NCBI RefSeq assembly: GCF_947498175.1
Contig: NZ_CANMJB010000010.1
Span: forward strand, 1 to 55,283
Direction: 5' to 3'
From: an uncultured Algimonas sp.
GTDB lineage: Bacteria > Pseudomonadota > Alphaproteobacteria > Caulobacterales > Maricaulaceae
Length of the DNA: 55,283 bases
Below are positions 36,741 through 46,318 of the stretch, piece after piece (positions within the stretch are counted from its first letter, which is position 1; the number at the start of each line of letters is the position of its first letter). The notes under the pieces were generated by a model. It was not told where the DNA came from, did no database searches, and was given only the letters and a program-made list of their open reading frames with translations. The position numbers and the translations under genes were made by a program.

Positions 36741-38483
36741 CTAGTTCAACGCCGCGAAATCGGCCGACGCCACCGTCATGAGCAAGGCGATCCGCACGCG
36801 TGAGCGGATGTCCGCATCGCGCCGGTTCTCCCGCACCGGGAGCGCTTGGACGGCGTCGATGATCGCCGTGCGGGTCGCCCCGTTCATCCGACCGGCGGTC
36901 AGTTTCAGATCGAGCATGTCGACCAGCGCCTTGGCGTCGTCGCCGATGGCCAGCTCCTCGGACAGGTCCGGCTTCGGCCTGTCGGAGTCGGACGTGTCAC
37001 CCTGCGTGATGAAGCGCGTCATGAAGTTCAGATAGCCGAGCGCCGAAGCCTGGTTGACGATCTGCAGCTCCGGTCCCGTCAGGCCTGCATCGCCGCTTTC
37101 CGTGGACGGGGCGACGTGTCCGGGCCGGTAGAAGTTGAAGACGGACGGGCTGCGCAGCGGCGACTGGCCGAGCGAGCCGATCGGGTCGGACGTATCCACG
37201 AACCGGTTCCAGCCCTGTTTCGTGACCCGCAGGCTATCAGGCCCGGCATAGGTCCGTGCCAGCTGGACATATTTCAGCACCGGTTCGCGCAACTTGCCTT
37301 CCGTGGCTTGCCGCTTGTCGTCGTGCAGGCTCTCATCCAGCAGGATCGCCGCCAACGTGGCGGACAGATCGCCCCGCACGCCTGTGCCGAAGGCCGTGCC
37401 ATCTTCCGCCTTGTAGGCCCCCGTTTCGAACGCGGCCGCAACGCGGCCGACATAGGCCGGGCTCGGATGGCTGGCCGTGAAGCGCTGGATCAGCTGGCGC
37501 GACACGAAAGGGGCGACATTGGGGTGGGCGAAGACGGCGTCGAGCGCCTGATCGATGGATTGCGTGCCGGGCGTCCCGGCCGATATGGTCGTGCCGAGAA
37601 AGCGTTTTTCCAGCGTCGAATGTTCGCGCTCATACATTTCCAGCGGCACGTGATAGGCGTCGTCCCCACGGCGGTAGCGGCGGAAATCCGTGCCCGCATG
37701 GGCCAGTCCCGTGAAGACCCGCGCCAGGCCGACCACGTCCTCATTGCCGTAGGTCTCGATCTCCATGCCGCGACCATCGCGTTTGGGCGTGCCGTCCATG
37801 TTCAGCTCGACCAGCCCGATGGTGAAGAGCTGCAGGATCTCGCGGGCATAGTTCTCGTCCGGCTGACGGCCCTTTTCCGGGTTGCCCTTGCGGTTGTAGG
37901 CATATGTCAGATAATCGCCCATCACCGGCGAATAGGTCACGTCCTGTAGCAGGTCGCGGTAATTGCCGAAGGCATGCCGATCCAGCACGTCGAGCCAGGT
38001 GCCCAGCCCGTAGCGTACATCGTTGCCGAACTGGCTGTTGCCGACCACGACGATCTGCGACAGGGCGAACGTCATGCGCGCGCGCAGCTCCGCATCGGAG
38101 GTCAGCATGGCCTCCCACAGCGCTTGCGAACTCTGGCGGCCATTGGTCTTGTCCGGCGCAATGCGCGACCGCAATAGCGCTTCATAGCCGAAGGCCGGTC
38201 GGGCGAGCTCGCTGACGATCCAGCTGCTGGCGTTTTTCCCGGTCAGCGCGTTCACGTCCGCCGTGCCGGCGTCCAGTCCCGCAAGCTGCAGGAACCGGGC
38301 TGCCTCGGCCTTGGTTTCGAGAGCCGTTTTGAGTGTCGGAGGCGGAGGAGGCGGCGGCGCAGGTGTCGTCGCAGGGGGCGGACCGCCGACCGGCGCGGGT
38401 GCAGGGGCGTCGGATCCACCGCCGCCGCAGGCCGCCAGCAGCATAGTCGCCGCGATCGCGCCCAACAGATGAAACAGTTTCAT
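36741..38483 (-). CDS. DUF1800-family lipoprotein
   Basis: The 580-residue product opens with a lipoprotein signal (MLLAAC, Cys at about 19), followed by a Gly/Ser/Pro-rich linker. The DUF1800 domain is marked by RFLQLAGLDAGTADV, NGRQSSQALWEAML, PVMGDYLTYAYNRKGNPEKG with DENYAREILQLFTIGL, VARVFTGLAH-like segment LARVFTGLAH, and NVAPFVSRQLIQRF. The domain is conserved with DUF1501 but uncharacterised. The following DUF1501 gene is 10 bases away, so the two form an operon. Confidence 0.92.
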   Translation of the reverse strand: MKLFHLLGAIAATMLLAACGGGGSDAPAPAPVGGPPPATTPAPPPPPPPTLKTALETKAEAARFLQLAGLDAGTADVNALTGKNASSWIVSELARPAFGYEALLRSRIAPDKTNGRQSSQALWEAMLTSDAELRARMTFALSQIVVVGNSQFGNDVRYGLGTWLDVLDRHAFGNYRDLLQDVTYSPVMGDYLTYAYNRKGNPEKGRQPDENYAREILQLFTIGLVELNMDGTPKRDGRGMEIETYGNEDVVGLARVFTGLAHAGTDFRRYRRGDDAYHVPLEMYEREHSTLEKRFLGTTISAGTPGTQSIDQALDAVFAHPNVAPFVSRQLIQRFTASHPSPAYVGRVAAAFETGAYKAEDGTAFGTGVRGDLSATLAAILLDESLHDDKRQATEGKLREPVLKYVQLARTYAGPDSLRVTKQGWNRFVDTSDPIGSLGQSPLRSPSVFNFYRPGHVAPSTESGDAGLTGPELQIVNQASALGYLNFMTRFITQGDTSDSDRPKPDLSEELAIGDDAKALVDMLDLKLTAGRMNGATRTAIIDAVQALPVRENRRDADIRSRVRIALLMTVASADFAALN

Positions 38484-38658
38484 CGCTTCGTCCCCGATTG
38501 ATCCCGGCTGCCGTCCTCCCGTGACGGCTGTTGCCGGGCACTCCCCTGATCAAAGTGTTCCCTCTCTCTTAAATGAGTCCGAAATATGGTGGTTAACGGA
38601 ATGCAGCCGAGATGCAGTCAGAATGCAACCGGCTTCCTTGCCCGGCGGTGCGACGGCC

Positions 38659-39957
38659 TTACGGCGCGGTGACGGGCGGGGCAGGCGTTTCGTGCAGGTC
38701 GAACGCGCTGTGCAGGGCGCGCACGGCCAGCTCGGTATATTCGCTGTCGATCAGCACGCTGATCTTGATCTCCGACGTGGCGATGACCTCGATGTTGATG
38801 CCCTTGGCGGCCAGCGCTTCGAACATGGTCTGCGCCACGCCGGTATGGCTGCGCATGCCGATGCCGACGACAGAGACCTTGGTCACGTCCCGGTCGCTTT
38901 TGATGTCGGCGAAGCCGATCGCGTCCTGGGCCGCTTCCAGCGCCGCCAGCGCGGTCTCCAGATCGCGTTCGCCCACGGTAAACGTCAGGTTGGCGCTGTT
39001 GTCGGAGCGCGAAATGCCTTGCACGATCATGTCGACGATGACGCCCGCATCAGACATCGCCTTGCAGATCCTGGCCACCATGCCCGGCGTGTCGGCCAGT
39101 TTCAGCAGGGTGATCTGGGCTTCGTCGCGGCTATAGGCGACACCGGATACGACGCGCTCTTCCATGGTTTGATCCTCGTGGCAGACGAGAGTGCCGGGAT
39201 TGTCCTGGCCCTCATCGGCCATGGAGCTCAGCACCCGGATGGGCAGGTTGTTGTTCATGGCCAGCTCGACCGAGCGGACCTGCAGCACTTTCGCGCCAAG
39301 GCTGGCGAGCTCCAGCATCTCCTCGAAGGCGATGCGGTTCAGGCGTCGCGCCTCCGGAACGACGCGCGGGTCGGTCGTGTAGATGCCGTCCACGTCGGTG
39401 TAGATGTCGCAGCGATCGGCTTTCAGTGCGACGGCCAGCGCGACCGCCGACGTGTCCGACCCGCCGCGGCCCAGCGTGGAGACGCGGTGCTTCTCATTGA
39501 TGCCCTGGAAGCCCGCGACGACCGCGACATTGCCCTGCGCCAGGCTCGGCCCGATGGCGGAAGACTCGATTTCGGCGATGCGCGCCTTGGAATGCGCCAT
39601 GTCGGTGCGCAGCGGAATCTGCCAGCCGAGCCAGGACCGGGCGGGGACACCGCGCCGCCGTAGCGCGATGGCCAGCAGGCCCGACGTGACCTGTTCGCCC
39701 GACGCGACGATGGAATCGTATTCGTCATGCACGTCGCCCCCCAGTTTTTCGGCGTGTTTGGCCTCGCCCGGCGCGCAATCCGCATCCAGCGCGTCGACCA
39801 GCGCGACCAGCCGGTTCGTTTCCCCGCTCATGGCCGACACCACGACCGCGACCTCGTGCCCGGCCGCAACCTCGGCCGCGACACGCGTCGAGACGGCGCG
39901 GATGCGGTCCAGATCGGCGACCGACGTGCCGCCGAATTTCATCACGATGCGGCCCAT
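38659..39957 (-). CDS. lysC: Aspartate kinase
   Basis: Phosphorylates aspartate, the first step toward lysine, threonine, methionine and diaminopimelate. The 432-residue product has VMKFGGTSVAD, VSAMSGETNRLV, STLGRGGSDTSAVALA, and DIYTDVDGIYTTDPR, followed by two ACT domains (VARICKAMSDAGVIVDMIVQ and AQTMFEALAAKGINIEVIATSEIKIS), so it should be feedback regulated. The ATG at 39957 follows GGAGGAG; the frame open further upstream is not coding. It is a monofunctional enzyme without a fused homoserine dehydrogenase. Confidence 0.96.
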   Translation of the reverse strand: MGRIVMKFGGTSVADLDRIRAVSTRVAAEVAAGHEVAVVVSAMSGETNRLVALVDALDADCAPGEAKHAEKLGGDVHDEYDSIVASGEQVTSGLLAIALRRRGVPARSWLGWQIPLRTDMAHSKARIAEIESSAIGPSLAQGNVAVVAGFQGINEKHRVSTLGRGGSDTSAVALAVALKADRCDIYTDVDGIYTTDPRVVPEARRLNRIAFEEMLELASLGAKVLQVRSVELAMNNNLPIRVLSSMADEGQDNPGTLVCHEDQTMEERVVSGVAYSRDEAQITLLKLADTPGMVARICKAMSDAGVIVDMIVQGISRSDNSANLTFTVGERDLETALAALEAAQDAIGFADIKSDRDVTKVSVVGIGMRSHTGVAQTMFEALAAKGINIEVIATSEIKISVLIDSEYTELAVRALHSAFDLHETPAPPVTAP

Positions 39958-40030
39958 GCGGAACGCTCCTCCGGCTAAGGGCCGCGCTCTAGGCCAAGGC
40001 CGACGGACACGCAAGGAAACGGCGCGGCGC

Positions 40031-40204
40031 ATGCTTCGCCGGATGGGGGCGCAGGAGCCGCATTCCCTTTCCCGCCGCCCGGCGCGGCGCGGCTTCGACC
40101 GCGCCCAGATGGACATGCACGTAGCGATACAGCAGACGCTGCAAGAGGAAACCGACACGCTGAACGATCAGGTCGAGCGCATGGCGAGGGGCCAGGGCCG
40201 ATAG
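40031..40204 (+). CDS. Possible small protein, 57 residues
   Basis: A frame from ATG 40031 to TAG 40204 encodes an Arg-rich start (MLRRMGAQEPHSLSRRPARR) and a heptad-like helical end with TLQEETDTLNDQVERMARG. AAGGAAA lies about 11 bases before the ATG. It sits between the divergent lysC and cobT, 60 bases before cobT. No family is recognised; the helical C-terminus and ribosome site are the only support. Confidence 0.35.
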   Translation: MLRRMGAQEPHSLSRRPARRGFDRAQMDMHVAIQQTLQEETDTLNDQVERMARGQGR

Positions 40205-40264
40205 ACCGATCTTCGACGACATCCGCGCTACACATCTTGCGGCCTGCGCCGTAAACAGGCTGCG

Positions 40265-42121
40265 ATGAAGAGCAACGCCCCCCCGATCGACGGTTTCAAA
40301 CGGTCTCTTGCTGCCGCGACCAAGGCCATCGCCGCGCGCGAAGATTTGGAGGTTTCCTACGGCGGGGACGTGGCCGGGCTGGTGCGCGACCAGATCATGC
40401 TGCCGAGCCTGCCGCCCGCACCCAAGTCCGACATGATCGCCAAGGCGCGCGGGGAAGCGGACGCGCTGGCCTTGCGCATCGCCCTGCACGACGCGGACAT
40501 CCACGCGGCCAACCTGCCCAGATCCGGACCGGCGCGGGCCGTGTTCGAGGCATTGGAGCAGGCACGGGTGGAAACGGTCGGCGGGCAGCATCTGTCAGGG
40601 TTGGCCGATAATCTCGCGGCAGCGCTATCGGCGCGGGCCGCGCGGCGCGGATTCGACAAGGCCGACATCGCCAAGGACGATGCCAGCTTCGCCGAGGCGG
40701 TCGGGCTCTATGCGCGCGAAAGGCTGACCGGGTGCGACCTGCCGGAAACCACGAACGGCATCATGGCGGCCTGGCGCGACGAGATTGCCGAACGCAGCCA
40801 AGGGCGCATCAAGGGCTTGCTGGATCATATCGACGACCAGGATGCGTTCGGCCGCTTGGTCAACAACTTCATCGCCGACCTGACGCTGGACCGTGACGAG
40901 GCCGACCCGGAACAAGAAGACGATCAGGACGAAGACAGCCAGCAGGAAGAGCAGGAGCAAGAGGACCAGTCCGCCGACGCGCCCAATGAGGAACAACAGG
41001 GCCAGACCGAAGTCTCCGACGCCGACGCGCTGGAAGACGAGAGCGAGGAGGCCCAGGACATCGTCGATGCGGAGAACATCGACGGCGAGAGCGACGATAG
41101 CGAGCATACGCCCGACGCGCCGTCGCAGCGCCCGCAACCGCGCAATTCGCCTGATCCGTACCGGGTCTACACGACGAAACATGACGAGGTGGTCAAGGCC
41201 GAGGACCTGTGTCCGGTCGAGGAGCTGGAACGGCTGCGAGGCTATCTGGACGGGCACATGGCGGGGCTGAGTTCCGTCATTTCGCGGCTGGCCAACCGGT
41301 TGCAGCGCCGGCTGCAGGCGCAGCAGCAGCGGTCCTGGACCTTCGATCTGGAGGAAGGGATGCTGGATACGGCGCGGCTGTCGCGCGTCATCATCGATCC
41401 GCTCTCGTCCCTGACCTTCAAGGAGGAGAAGGAGACGGATTTCCGCGACACGGTCGTGTCCATCCTGATCGACAATTCGGGTTCGATGCGCGGGCGGCCC
41501 ATCATGGTCGCCGCCGTCTGCGCCGACATCATGGCGCGCACGCTGGAACGCTGCGGCGTCAAGGCGGAGATCCTCGGCTTCACCACCAAGGCTTGGAAGG
41601 GCGGCAAGTCCTTTCAGGACTGGATGGCGGCGGGCAAGCCGCGCGTTCACGAGGGCGGTCCCGGACGACTGAACGATCTGCGCCATATCGTCTACAAGTC
41701 GGCCGACATGCCGTGGCGCCGCGCCAAGCGGAACCTCGGCCTGATGATGCGCGAAGGGCTGCTCAAGGAGAACATCGACGGAGAGGCGCTCGACTGGGCC
41801 TATCGCCGCCTGATGGCCCGCCCCGAACAGCGCCGCATCCTGATGGTCATCTCCGACGGTGCGCCGGTTGACGACGCTACCCAGAGCCAGAACCGTACCG
41901 GCCTGCTGGAAGCTCACTTGCGCGAACAGATCGACAGGATCGAGAACCGTTCCGACGTCGAGCTTGTCGCCATCGGCATCGGCCATGACGTGACGCGCTG
42001 GTATGCCCGCGCGGTCACGATCATGGACGTGGAGCAGCTGGGCGGAGCGATGACGGAGAAGTTGGCGGAGCTATTCGATCAGGGTGGAAAGACGGCCCGG
42101 CCAGGCCGGACCGTTCGCTAG
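40265..42121 (+). CDS. cobT: Aerobic cobaltochelatase subunit CobT
   Basis: The CobT subunit works with CobS (AAA+) and CobN to insert cobalt into hydrogenobyrinate diamide in aerobic cobalamin synthesis. The 618-residue product has an N-terminal CobT domain, a long acidic region (about 210-300, runs of Asp, Glu and Gln), and a C-terminal von Willebrand A domain with the MIDAS motif [10 protein letters not shown] and [10 protein letters not shown]. This is the standard CobT arrangement. cobS is not next to it in the window; the small frame upstream is not CobS. Confidence 0.93.
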   Translation: MKSNAPPIDGFKRSLAAATKAIAAREDLEVSYGGDVAGLVRDQIMLPSLPPAPKSDMIAKARGEADALALRIALHDADIHAANLPRSGPARAVFEALEQARVETVGGQHLSGLADNLAAALSARAARRGFDKADIAKDDASFAEAVGLYARERLTGCDLPETTNGIMAAWRDEIAERSQGRIKGLLDHIDDQDAFGRLVNNFIADLTLDRDEADPEQEDDQDEDSQQEEQEQEDQSADAPNEEQQGQTEVSDADALEDESEEAQDIVDAENIDGESDDSEHTPDAPSQRPQPRNSPDPYRVYTTKHDEVVKAEDLCPVEELERLRGYLDGHMAGLSSVISRLANRLQRRLQAQQQRSWTFDLEEGMLDTARLSRVIIDPLSSLTFKEEKETDFRDTVVSILIDNSGSMRGRPIMVAAVCADIMARTLERCGVKAEILGFTTKAWKGGKSFQDWMAAGKPRVHEGGPGRLNDLRHIVYKSADMPWRRAKRNLGLMMREGLLKENIDGEALDWAYRRLMARPEQRRILMVISDGAPVDDATQSQNRTGLLEAHLREQIDRIENRSDVELVAIGIGHDVTRWYARAVTIMDVEQLGGAMTEKLAELFDQGGKTARPGRTVR

Positions 42122-42227
42122 GACGCGGCTGCCGCACGGATGATACGGCAATCCGCCGGATAGTCTGGGCGAAACGAAAAGCGCCCCCCATGCGTTCGTC
42201 CCGCGACACACATGATGGAGACGACCC

Positions 42228-42557
42228 ATGATCAATGCTATCCTCGACCGCTTTGGCTCCGACAGTCGTGGCAAATTGCTCGATACGCTGCAGGATGTCA
42301 CGCGCAGTTTCGGGATCGACGACCTGTCGACGAACCGCCTCAGCAAGTCGCAAATGCGCTCGGCTCTGCGTACTGCGCGCAGAGGCGCACGGCGCGCCGC
42401 ATCGCGGACATCGGCCTTCGCTTCCGCTCACCCCCGGCAAGTGGGCGTGGGCATCGGCGCAGCCGCCGTTGCCGCAATCGGCCTGTACGCTTTCGCGCGG
42501 ATGCATGAGGGCAAGGATGCCGATATGGCGGAAGCCTTGCCCAACACCGATTCCTAA
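42228..42557 (+). CDS. Small single-pass membrane protein
   Basis: The 109-residue product has a cytoplasmic-looking, Arg-rich N-terminal half (LDRFGSDSRGKLLDTLQDVT, then RTARRGARRAASR) and one transmembrane segment near residues 72-92 (VGVGIGAAAVAAIGLYAF), ending in a short acidic tail. GGAGACGACCC precedes the ATG. I recognise no family. It lies between cobT and a serine hydrolase gene on the same strand. Confidence 0.65.
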   Translation: MINAILDRFGSDSRGKLLDTLQDVTRSFGIDDLSTNRLSKSQMRSALRTARRGARRAASRTSAFASAHPRQVGVGIGAAAVAAIGLYAFARMHEGKDADMAEALPNTDS

Positions 42558-42621
42558 TTCGCAGGCGCAGACCGGAAGGAGTATGCCTGACAACGGCCGC
42601 AGGCACGGATAAAGCGGTTAC

Positions 42622-43797
42622 ATGAACCTCTTTCTCAAGCTCCTGCTGAGCTTCGTCCTGTTCATCGTGCTGGCCGCTGCTCTGCTTTGGGGATCGGCGA
42701 AGCGGGCGGCCGTGCCGGGACCGGAGGCGCCGCCGCTGGACACGCTGTCGAATGCCGGTCTTCAAAACGCCATCAAAGCCGTGGCGGCGCAGAACAAGCT
42801 GGTCGGAATGACTGGCCGGGTCGTCGTGGACGGTGCGGTCGTGGCCGAAGCAGTCAAGGGCTGGAGGACCAAGGCGGCGGACGCGCCCCTGATGCGCGAT
42901 GACCGCTTTCATGTCGGGTCGATCGGCAAGTCGATGAGCGCGACGGTGATCGCAACGCTAGTCGAGGACGGGACGATGGGTTGGAACGACACGCTCGGCG
43001 CGAGCCTGCCGGATGTACCGATGCACGAAGACTGGCACGACACGACCCTGTCCCAATTGCTGACCCATACGGCGAGCGCGCCTGCCATTCCAATCTCGGA
43101 CATGATCAATTCCGTGAGCGAGCCGGAACGACTTCATGAAATCCGGCGCCGAGTCGCTGCCAAGATGCTCGAAGATCCGCCGAAGACGGAACCCGGCAAA
43201 ACTTTCGCTTACTCCAATGCGGGTTTCATGCTGGCTTCGATCATGGCTGAAGAAACGACAGGCGAAAGCTGGGAGACGCTGGTGCGGACACGGCTGGCAG
43301 AGCCACTTGGCCTAGATACATTCGGTTTCGGCGCGCCGCAGGGTAATGCCCCTTGGGGTCATAGTATGATTTTCGGGTTCAAAATGACGCACGATCCGAC
43401 AGAGGGCGCCGACAACCCGCCTTTCATGGCGGCCGCTGGGACAATGCACATGACCTTGGATGATCTGCTGCGGTACGGACGCGCGCATTTGGACGCTGGA
43501 CGGGGTAACGACACGTTACTGAACGCTAAAACGTTCGAGCGCCTCCACACGCCGGCCTTGAACGATTATGCCTATGGCTGGATCGTGCAGACGCGCGATT
43601 TCGGTGACGGACCTGAACCCATGATCTGGCATAACGGATCGAACACTATGTGGTACGCGCTGCTGGTGCTGCTGCCGGAGCGGAATGCAGCGATCGCGCT
43701 GGCCACGAATGATGGCAGCCATCTTGAGCGCACACGGGCGAGCTTCGACCGCCTGGCGTTGGAGATTGCCGAGCGAGTTGCACAGGCTGCGCCCTAG
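42622..43797 (+). CDS. Beta-lactamase-fold serine hydrolase (class C/PBP-like)
   Basis: The 391-residue product is held by an N-terminal transmembrane segment (LFLKLLLSFVLFIVLAAALL) with the enzyme domain outside. Active-site motifs are SIGK (SxxK, within HVGSIGKSM), YSNAG (YxN) and HNGSN (HxG). It belongs to the class C beta-lactamase/D-aminopeptidase/esterase superfamily; true beta-lactamase activity cannot be claimed. It is convergent with the membrane protein gene at 43812. Confidence 0.88.
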   Translation: MNLFLKLLLSFVLFIVLAAALLWGSAKRAAVPGPEAPPLDTLSNAGLQNAIKAVAAQNKLVGMTGRVVVDGAVVAEAVKGWRTKAADAPLMRDDRFHVGSIGKSMSATVIATLVEDGTMGWNDTLGASLPDVPMHEDWHDTTLSQLLTHTASAPAIPISDMINSVSEPERLHEIRRRVAAKMLEDPPKTEPGKTFAYSNAGFMLASIMAEETTGESWETLVRTRLAEPLGLDTFGFGAPQGNAPWGHSMIFGFKMTHDPTEGADNPPFMAAAGTMHMTLDDLLRYGRAHLDAGRGNDTLLNAKTFERLHTPALNDYAYGWIVQTRDFGDGPEPMIWHNGSNTMWYALLVLLPERNAAIALATNDGSHLERTRASFDRLALEIAERVAQAAP

Positions 43798-43811
43798 AAT
43801 CAGGCCGCGCC

Positions 43812-44837
43812 CTAGAATGTCGGCATCGATCCCGTCGCGGCCCAAGGGATGAAGAAGGCGAGCGCGACGGAGACGGCCAGGCCGAAGAGCAGTCGCCCGG
43901 CATCCTTGGTCACGTCGCGCACGGCTTCGGTCTTGTCGCGCAGGCCCGCCACATAGGTCACGGTCAGTTCGCGGCCTGCGATCAGGCCGAGGAAGACCCA
44001 GGTCGTGCTCATGGGGATATCGTTCATTTCCTTGAAGATCAGCAGGATGATGCCGAACATGATATCGACCAGCGTGCCGACGCGCGGATCGTGCGTATTG
44101 GTCTTGGAGTTGACGATTTCCTGGATCTTGCCGCCCCGGCGCGAGAATGTGTAGGCCAGCAGGCCCAGCGTGAGGAAGCCGCCCCAGAAAATGGTGCTCG
44201 CCGCGATGGTGACTTCGGTCTGGCCGGCGATTTCGACGGTCTGGCGCGGCAGGAAGACGAAGATGTTGGCCAGGTCCTGGGCCAGCCATTGCCACCACAG
44301 AAAGGCCGTCGTCATCCATTGGAACACATACCAGTAGGGCGCCGCGCCCTTTTCCTGGGTATTGGCGATCCAGCGTTCGTAGAAGCGCGAAATCAGCGTG
44401 TAGACGGCGATGCCCGCCCCAAAGGCCACGGCGTAGCCGAGCGCGGATTTCAGTAGCATGCTGCCGAGCAGACCTTCGGTCTCGCGCCCGCCCGTCAGGG
44501 CGAACATGGTCAGCACCAGGAAAGTCGTGGAAACGGGAACGGAAGCCCGCGTCAGCAGGATCAGCACGGCGGGCGGGATGATGTGATACCACTGCACTCC
44601 CTGGTCCGGATAGGGGATGTTGTTCAGCCGGTCGAACGCGACGTCCGTGTCGTAGGCGAAATAGCCGTACACCATGACGGAAATCAGGATGGTCCCGGCG
44701 AACAGCCACAGCGTGAACCAATGCCGGTGCCGGTTGGAGCGCAGGAACGTTCCCAAGGTCTGGATGGCGTCGTTGGCGATGACGGAATAGGCGGCCAGCG
44801 CGAACCCTATGACGCCGAACAGTTCGATACCGGGCAT
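43812..44837 (-). CDS. Multi-pass membrane protein with a PiT-like ANDA signature
   Basis: The 341-residue product has about eight hydrophobic segments. Near the N-terminus it reads VIANDAIQTLGTFL, reminiscent of the GANDvaNa/GT signature of inorganic phosphate (PiT) transporters, and near the C-terminus VFLGLIAGRELTVTYVAGL. The central region (WQWLAQDLANIFVFLPR) is Trp-rich. I do not recognise it as a named family; a transport role is inferred only from the topology and signature. It appears monocistronic. Confidence 0.7.
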   Translation of the reverse strand: MPGIELFGVIGFALAAYSVIANDAIQTLGTFLRSNRHRHWFTLWLFAGTILISVMVYGYFAYDTDVAFDRLNNIPYPDQGVQWYHIIPPAVLILLTRASVPVSTTFLVLTMFALTGGRETEGLLGSMLLKSALGYAVAFGAGIAVYTLISRFYERWIANTQEKGAAPYWYVFQWMTTAFLWWQWLAQDLANIFVFLPRQTVEIAGQTEVTIAASTIFWGGFLTLGLLAYTFSRRGGKIQEIVNSKTNTHDPRVGTLVDIMFGIILLIFKEMNDIPMSTTWVFLGLIAGRELTVTYVAGLRDKTEAVRDVTKDAGRLLFGLAVSVALAFFIPWAATGSMPTF

Positions 44838-45044
44838 GGAACACCTGTCTTAAGGCCTGCAATCGCAAGACCGTTCAGCCGGGCCCCGGGAAGGCCCCCG
44901 CCCGGCTTTCGCCACCCGTTAGCGAACCTCGACCCGACTCGCCAAGTGACAGTTTTACGACGTTCTGGTGGCGGTTCCTGACACTTGCGCGCTCGCGCTG
45001 CGGCCGCCAAACGAACGACCCGCGCCCCTTTCGAGAAAACGCCC

Positions 45045-45383
45045 ATGCCCCTGACCATCGATTATGTCGAATTCGCCTCCCCGGATCTGGAAGGGACCCA
45101 GCGCTTCTTCGCCGAAGCGTTGGGCTGGTCGTTCACCGATTACGGCCCGGACTATCGCGACATCCAGAATGCCGGGACCGGTGCGGGCGTGGAGCGCGGC
45201 GGCCTCCGACCGCCGCTCATCGTGCTGAAGTCGGACGATCTGGTACGCGACAGGGCGAAGCTGCTCGAAGCAGGGGCGGAATTGGTCCGGGACATCTTCG
45301 AATTTCCGGGCGGGCGCAGGTTCGAGTTCCGCGAACCCGGCGGCACGCTGATGGCTGCCTGGACGCAGAGCGCGGCGCCCTGA
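45045..45383 (+). CDS. VOC-family (glyoxalase/dioxygenase fold) protein
   Basis: The 112-residue single VOC module has the usual start IDYVEFASPDLEGTQRFFAEALGWSF and the end FEFREPGGTLMAAWTQ with the expected terminal Glu-containing strand. With one module it should dimerise. The substrate is unknown. The ATG at 45045 is preferred because upstream codons look non-coding. It is convergent with bfr, 15 bases between stops. Confidence 0.85.
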   Translation: MPLTIDYVEFASPDLEGTQRFFAEALGWSFTDYGPDYRDIQNAGTGAGVERGGLRPPLIVLKSDDLVRDRAKLLEAGAELVRDIFEFPGGRRFEFREPGGTLMAAWTQSAAP

Positions 45384-45398
45384 ACGCCAGCGTGCCTT

Positions 45399-45884
45399 TC
45401 AGCTGGCTTCGTCGGCGGGAGCGCTTTGGAGCTTGATGTAGCGTTCGATGCCGATCTGCTGGATCAGGTCGAACTGGGTCTCCAGGAAATCGACATGCTC
45501 TTCCTCTTCGACGAGGATCTTCTGAAGCAAGTCGCGCGTGACATAGTCCCGGACGGATTCGGCGTAGTGGATCGCATCCTTGTACATCGGGATCGCCATC
45601 TCCTCGAGCTTCATGTCGCATTCGAGGATTTCCTTCACATCCTCGCCGATGTGCAGCTTGCCCAGATCCTGCAGGTTGGGCAGGCCGCCGAGGAAAAGGA
45701 TGCGCTCGATGATGTCGTCGGCGTGGTTCATCTCCTCGATCGATTCCTCATACTCCTTCTTGGCCAGCCGCGTGACGCCCCAATCCTTAAGCATGCGCGA
45801 ATGCAGGAAATACTGGTTGATGGCCGTCAATTCGGCTTTCAGCGCGCGATTGAGCCAGACGATGATTTCGGGATCGGATTTCAT
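45399..45884 (-). CDS. bfr: Bacterioferritin
   Basis: A heme-containing 24-mer iron store. The 161-residue product has the ferroxidase ligands E18, E51, H54, E94, E127 and H130 in place, Y25, and the heme ligand M52 (EEMNHADD). Full length and canonical. It lies 140 bases downstream of the bfd gene on the same strand; a palindrome similar to the bfd Fur-like site lies upstream (45936-45952). Confidence 0.96.
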   Translation of the reverse strand: MKSDPEIIVWLNRALKAELTAINQYFLHSRMLKDWGVTRLAKKEYEESIEEMNHADDIIERILFLGGLPNLQDLGKLHIGEDVKEILECDMKLEEMAIPMYKDAIHYAESVRDYVTRDLLQKILVEEEEHVDFLETQFDLIQQIGIERYIKLQSAPADEAS

Positions 45885-45935
45885 GACGCCAGCTCTAGGC
45901 GGCGAATTTCGCGCCTGTCAAACTCTATCGCGGCA

Positions 45936-45952
45936 TGCGATTTTCATTCGCA
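45936..45952 (-). promoter_or_regulatory. Candidate iron-regulator site upstream of bfr
   Basis: TGCGATTTTCATTCGCA, a dyad with TGCGA/TCGCA-like ends, 52-68 bases upstream of the bfr start. Its minus-strand half TGCGAATGA is shared with the site upstream of bfd. It may bind Fur, Irr or RirA. A TTGACA lies between it and the gene. Confidence 0.4.
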
Positions 45953-46024
45953 GGGAAAATCGTCGCAGGCACGGCGAAACCCGCGCAAACGGTTCTCACA
46001 CGCAACAATTTCAAAGCGTTAGAC

Positions 46025-46216
46025 TTATTCGGCGGCGTCCAGCAGCGGCCGCGTCCGGCGCCAGGACTGCAACCGGTCATCGATGTCGGTGCGGCACTGG
46101 CCGCAGCGGAAGCGCGTCCCGCAAGCCCGTTGCACGCAGGCTGCGCTTTCCGCACCTTTTGCAGCGGCGGCTTCGACGGCCCGGGTGTTGATGTTGTTGC
46201 AGATGCAGTGGATCAC
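46025..46216 (-). CDS. bfd: Bacterioferritin-associated ferredoxin
   Basis: A small [2Fe-2S] protein that reduces and releases iron from bacterioferritin. The 63-residue product has the Bfd cysteine pattern C4-x-C6 (HCIC) and C38-x-x-C41 (RCGQC). The start is GTG, with only a weak ribosome site upstream. bfr follows on the same strand, and a Fur-like box lies 20-34 bases upstream, as expected for an iron-starvation gene. Confidence 0.92.
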   Translation of the reverse strand: MIHCICNNINTRAVEAAAAKGAESAACVQRACGTRFRCGQCRTDIDDRLQSWRRTRPLLDAAE

Positions 46217-46235
46217 AAAAATCGCTCTACGCGAG

Positions 46236-46250
46236 TGCGAATGATTGTCA
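46236..46250 (-). promoter_or_regulatory. Candidate Fur box upstream of bfd
   Basis: On the minus strand TGACAATCATTCGCA fits the 7-1-7 Fur pattern TGAtAATcATTatCA at 11 of 15 positions. It overlaps a TTGACA that could be the -35 box for bfd. It is also 69 bases upstream of the divergent gene at 46319. Confidence 0.6.
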
Positions 46251-46318
46251 ATAACCTAGATCAAAAATCGGCAACGGAAATCATCGCCGTCCGCAGCGGT
46301 CGGGTCTAGGATGCCGAC

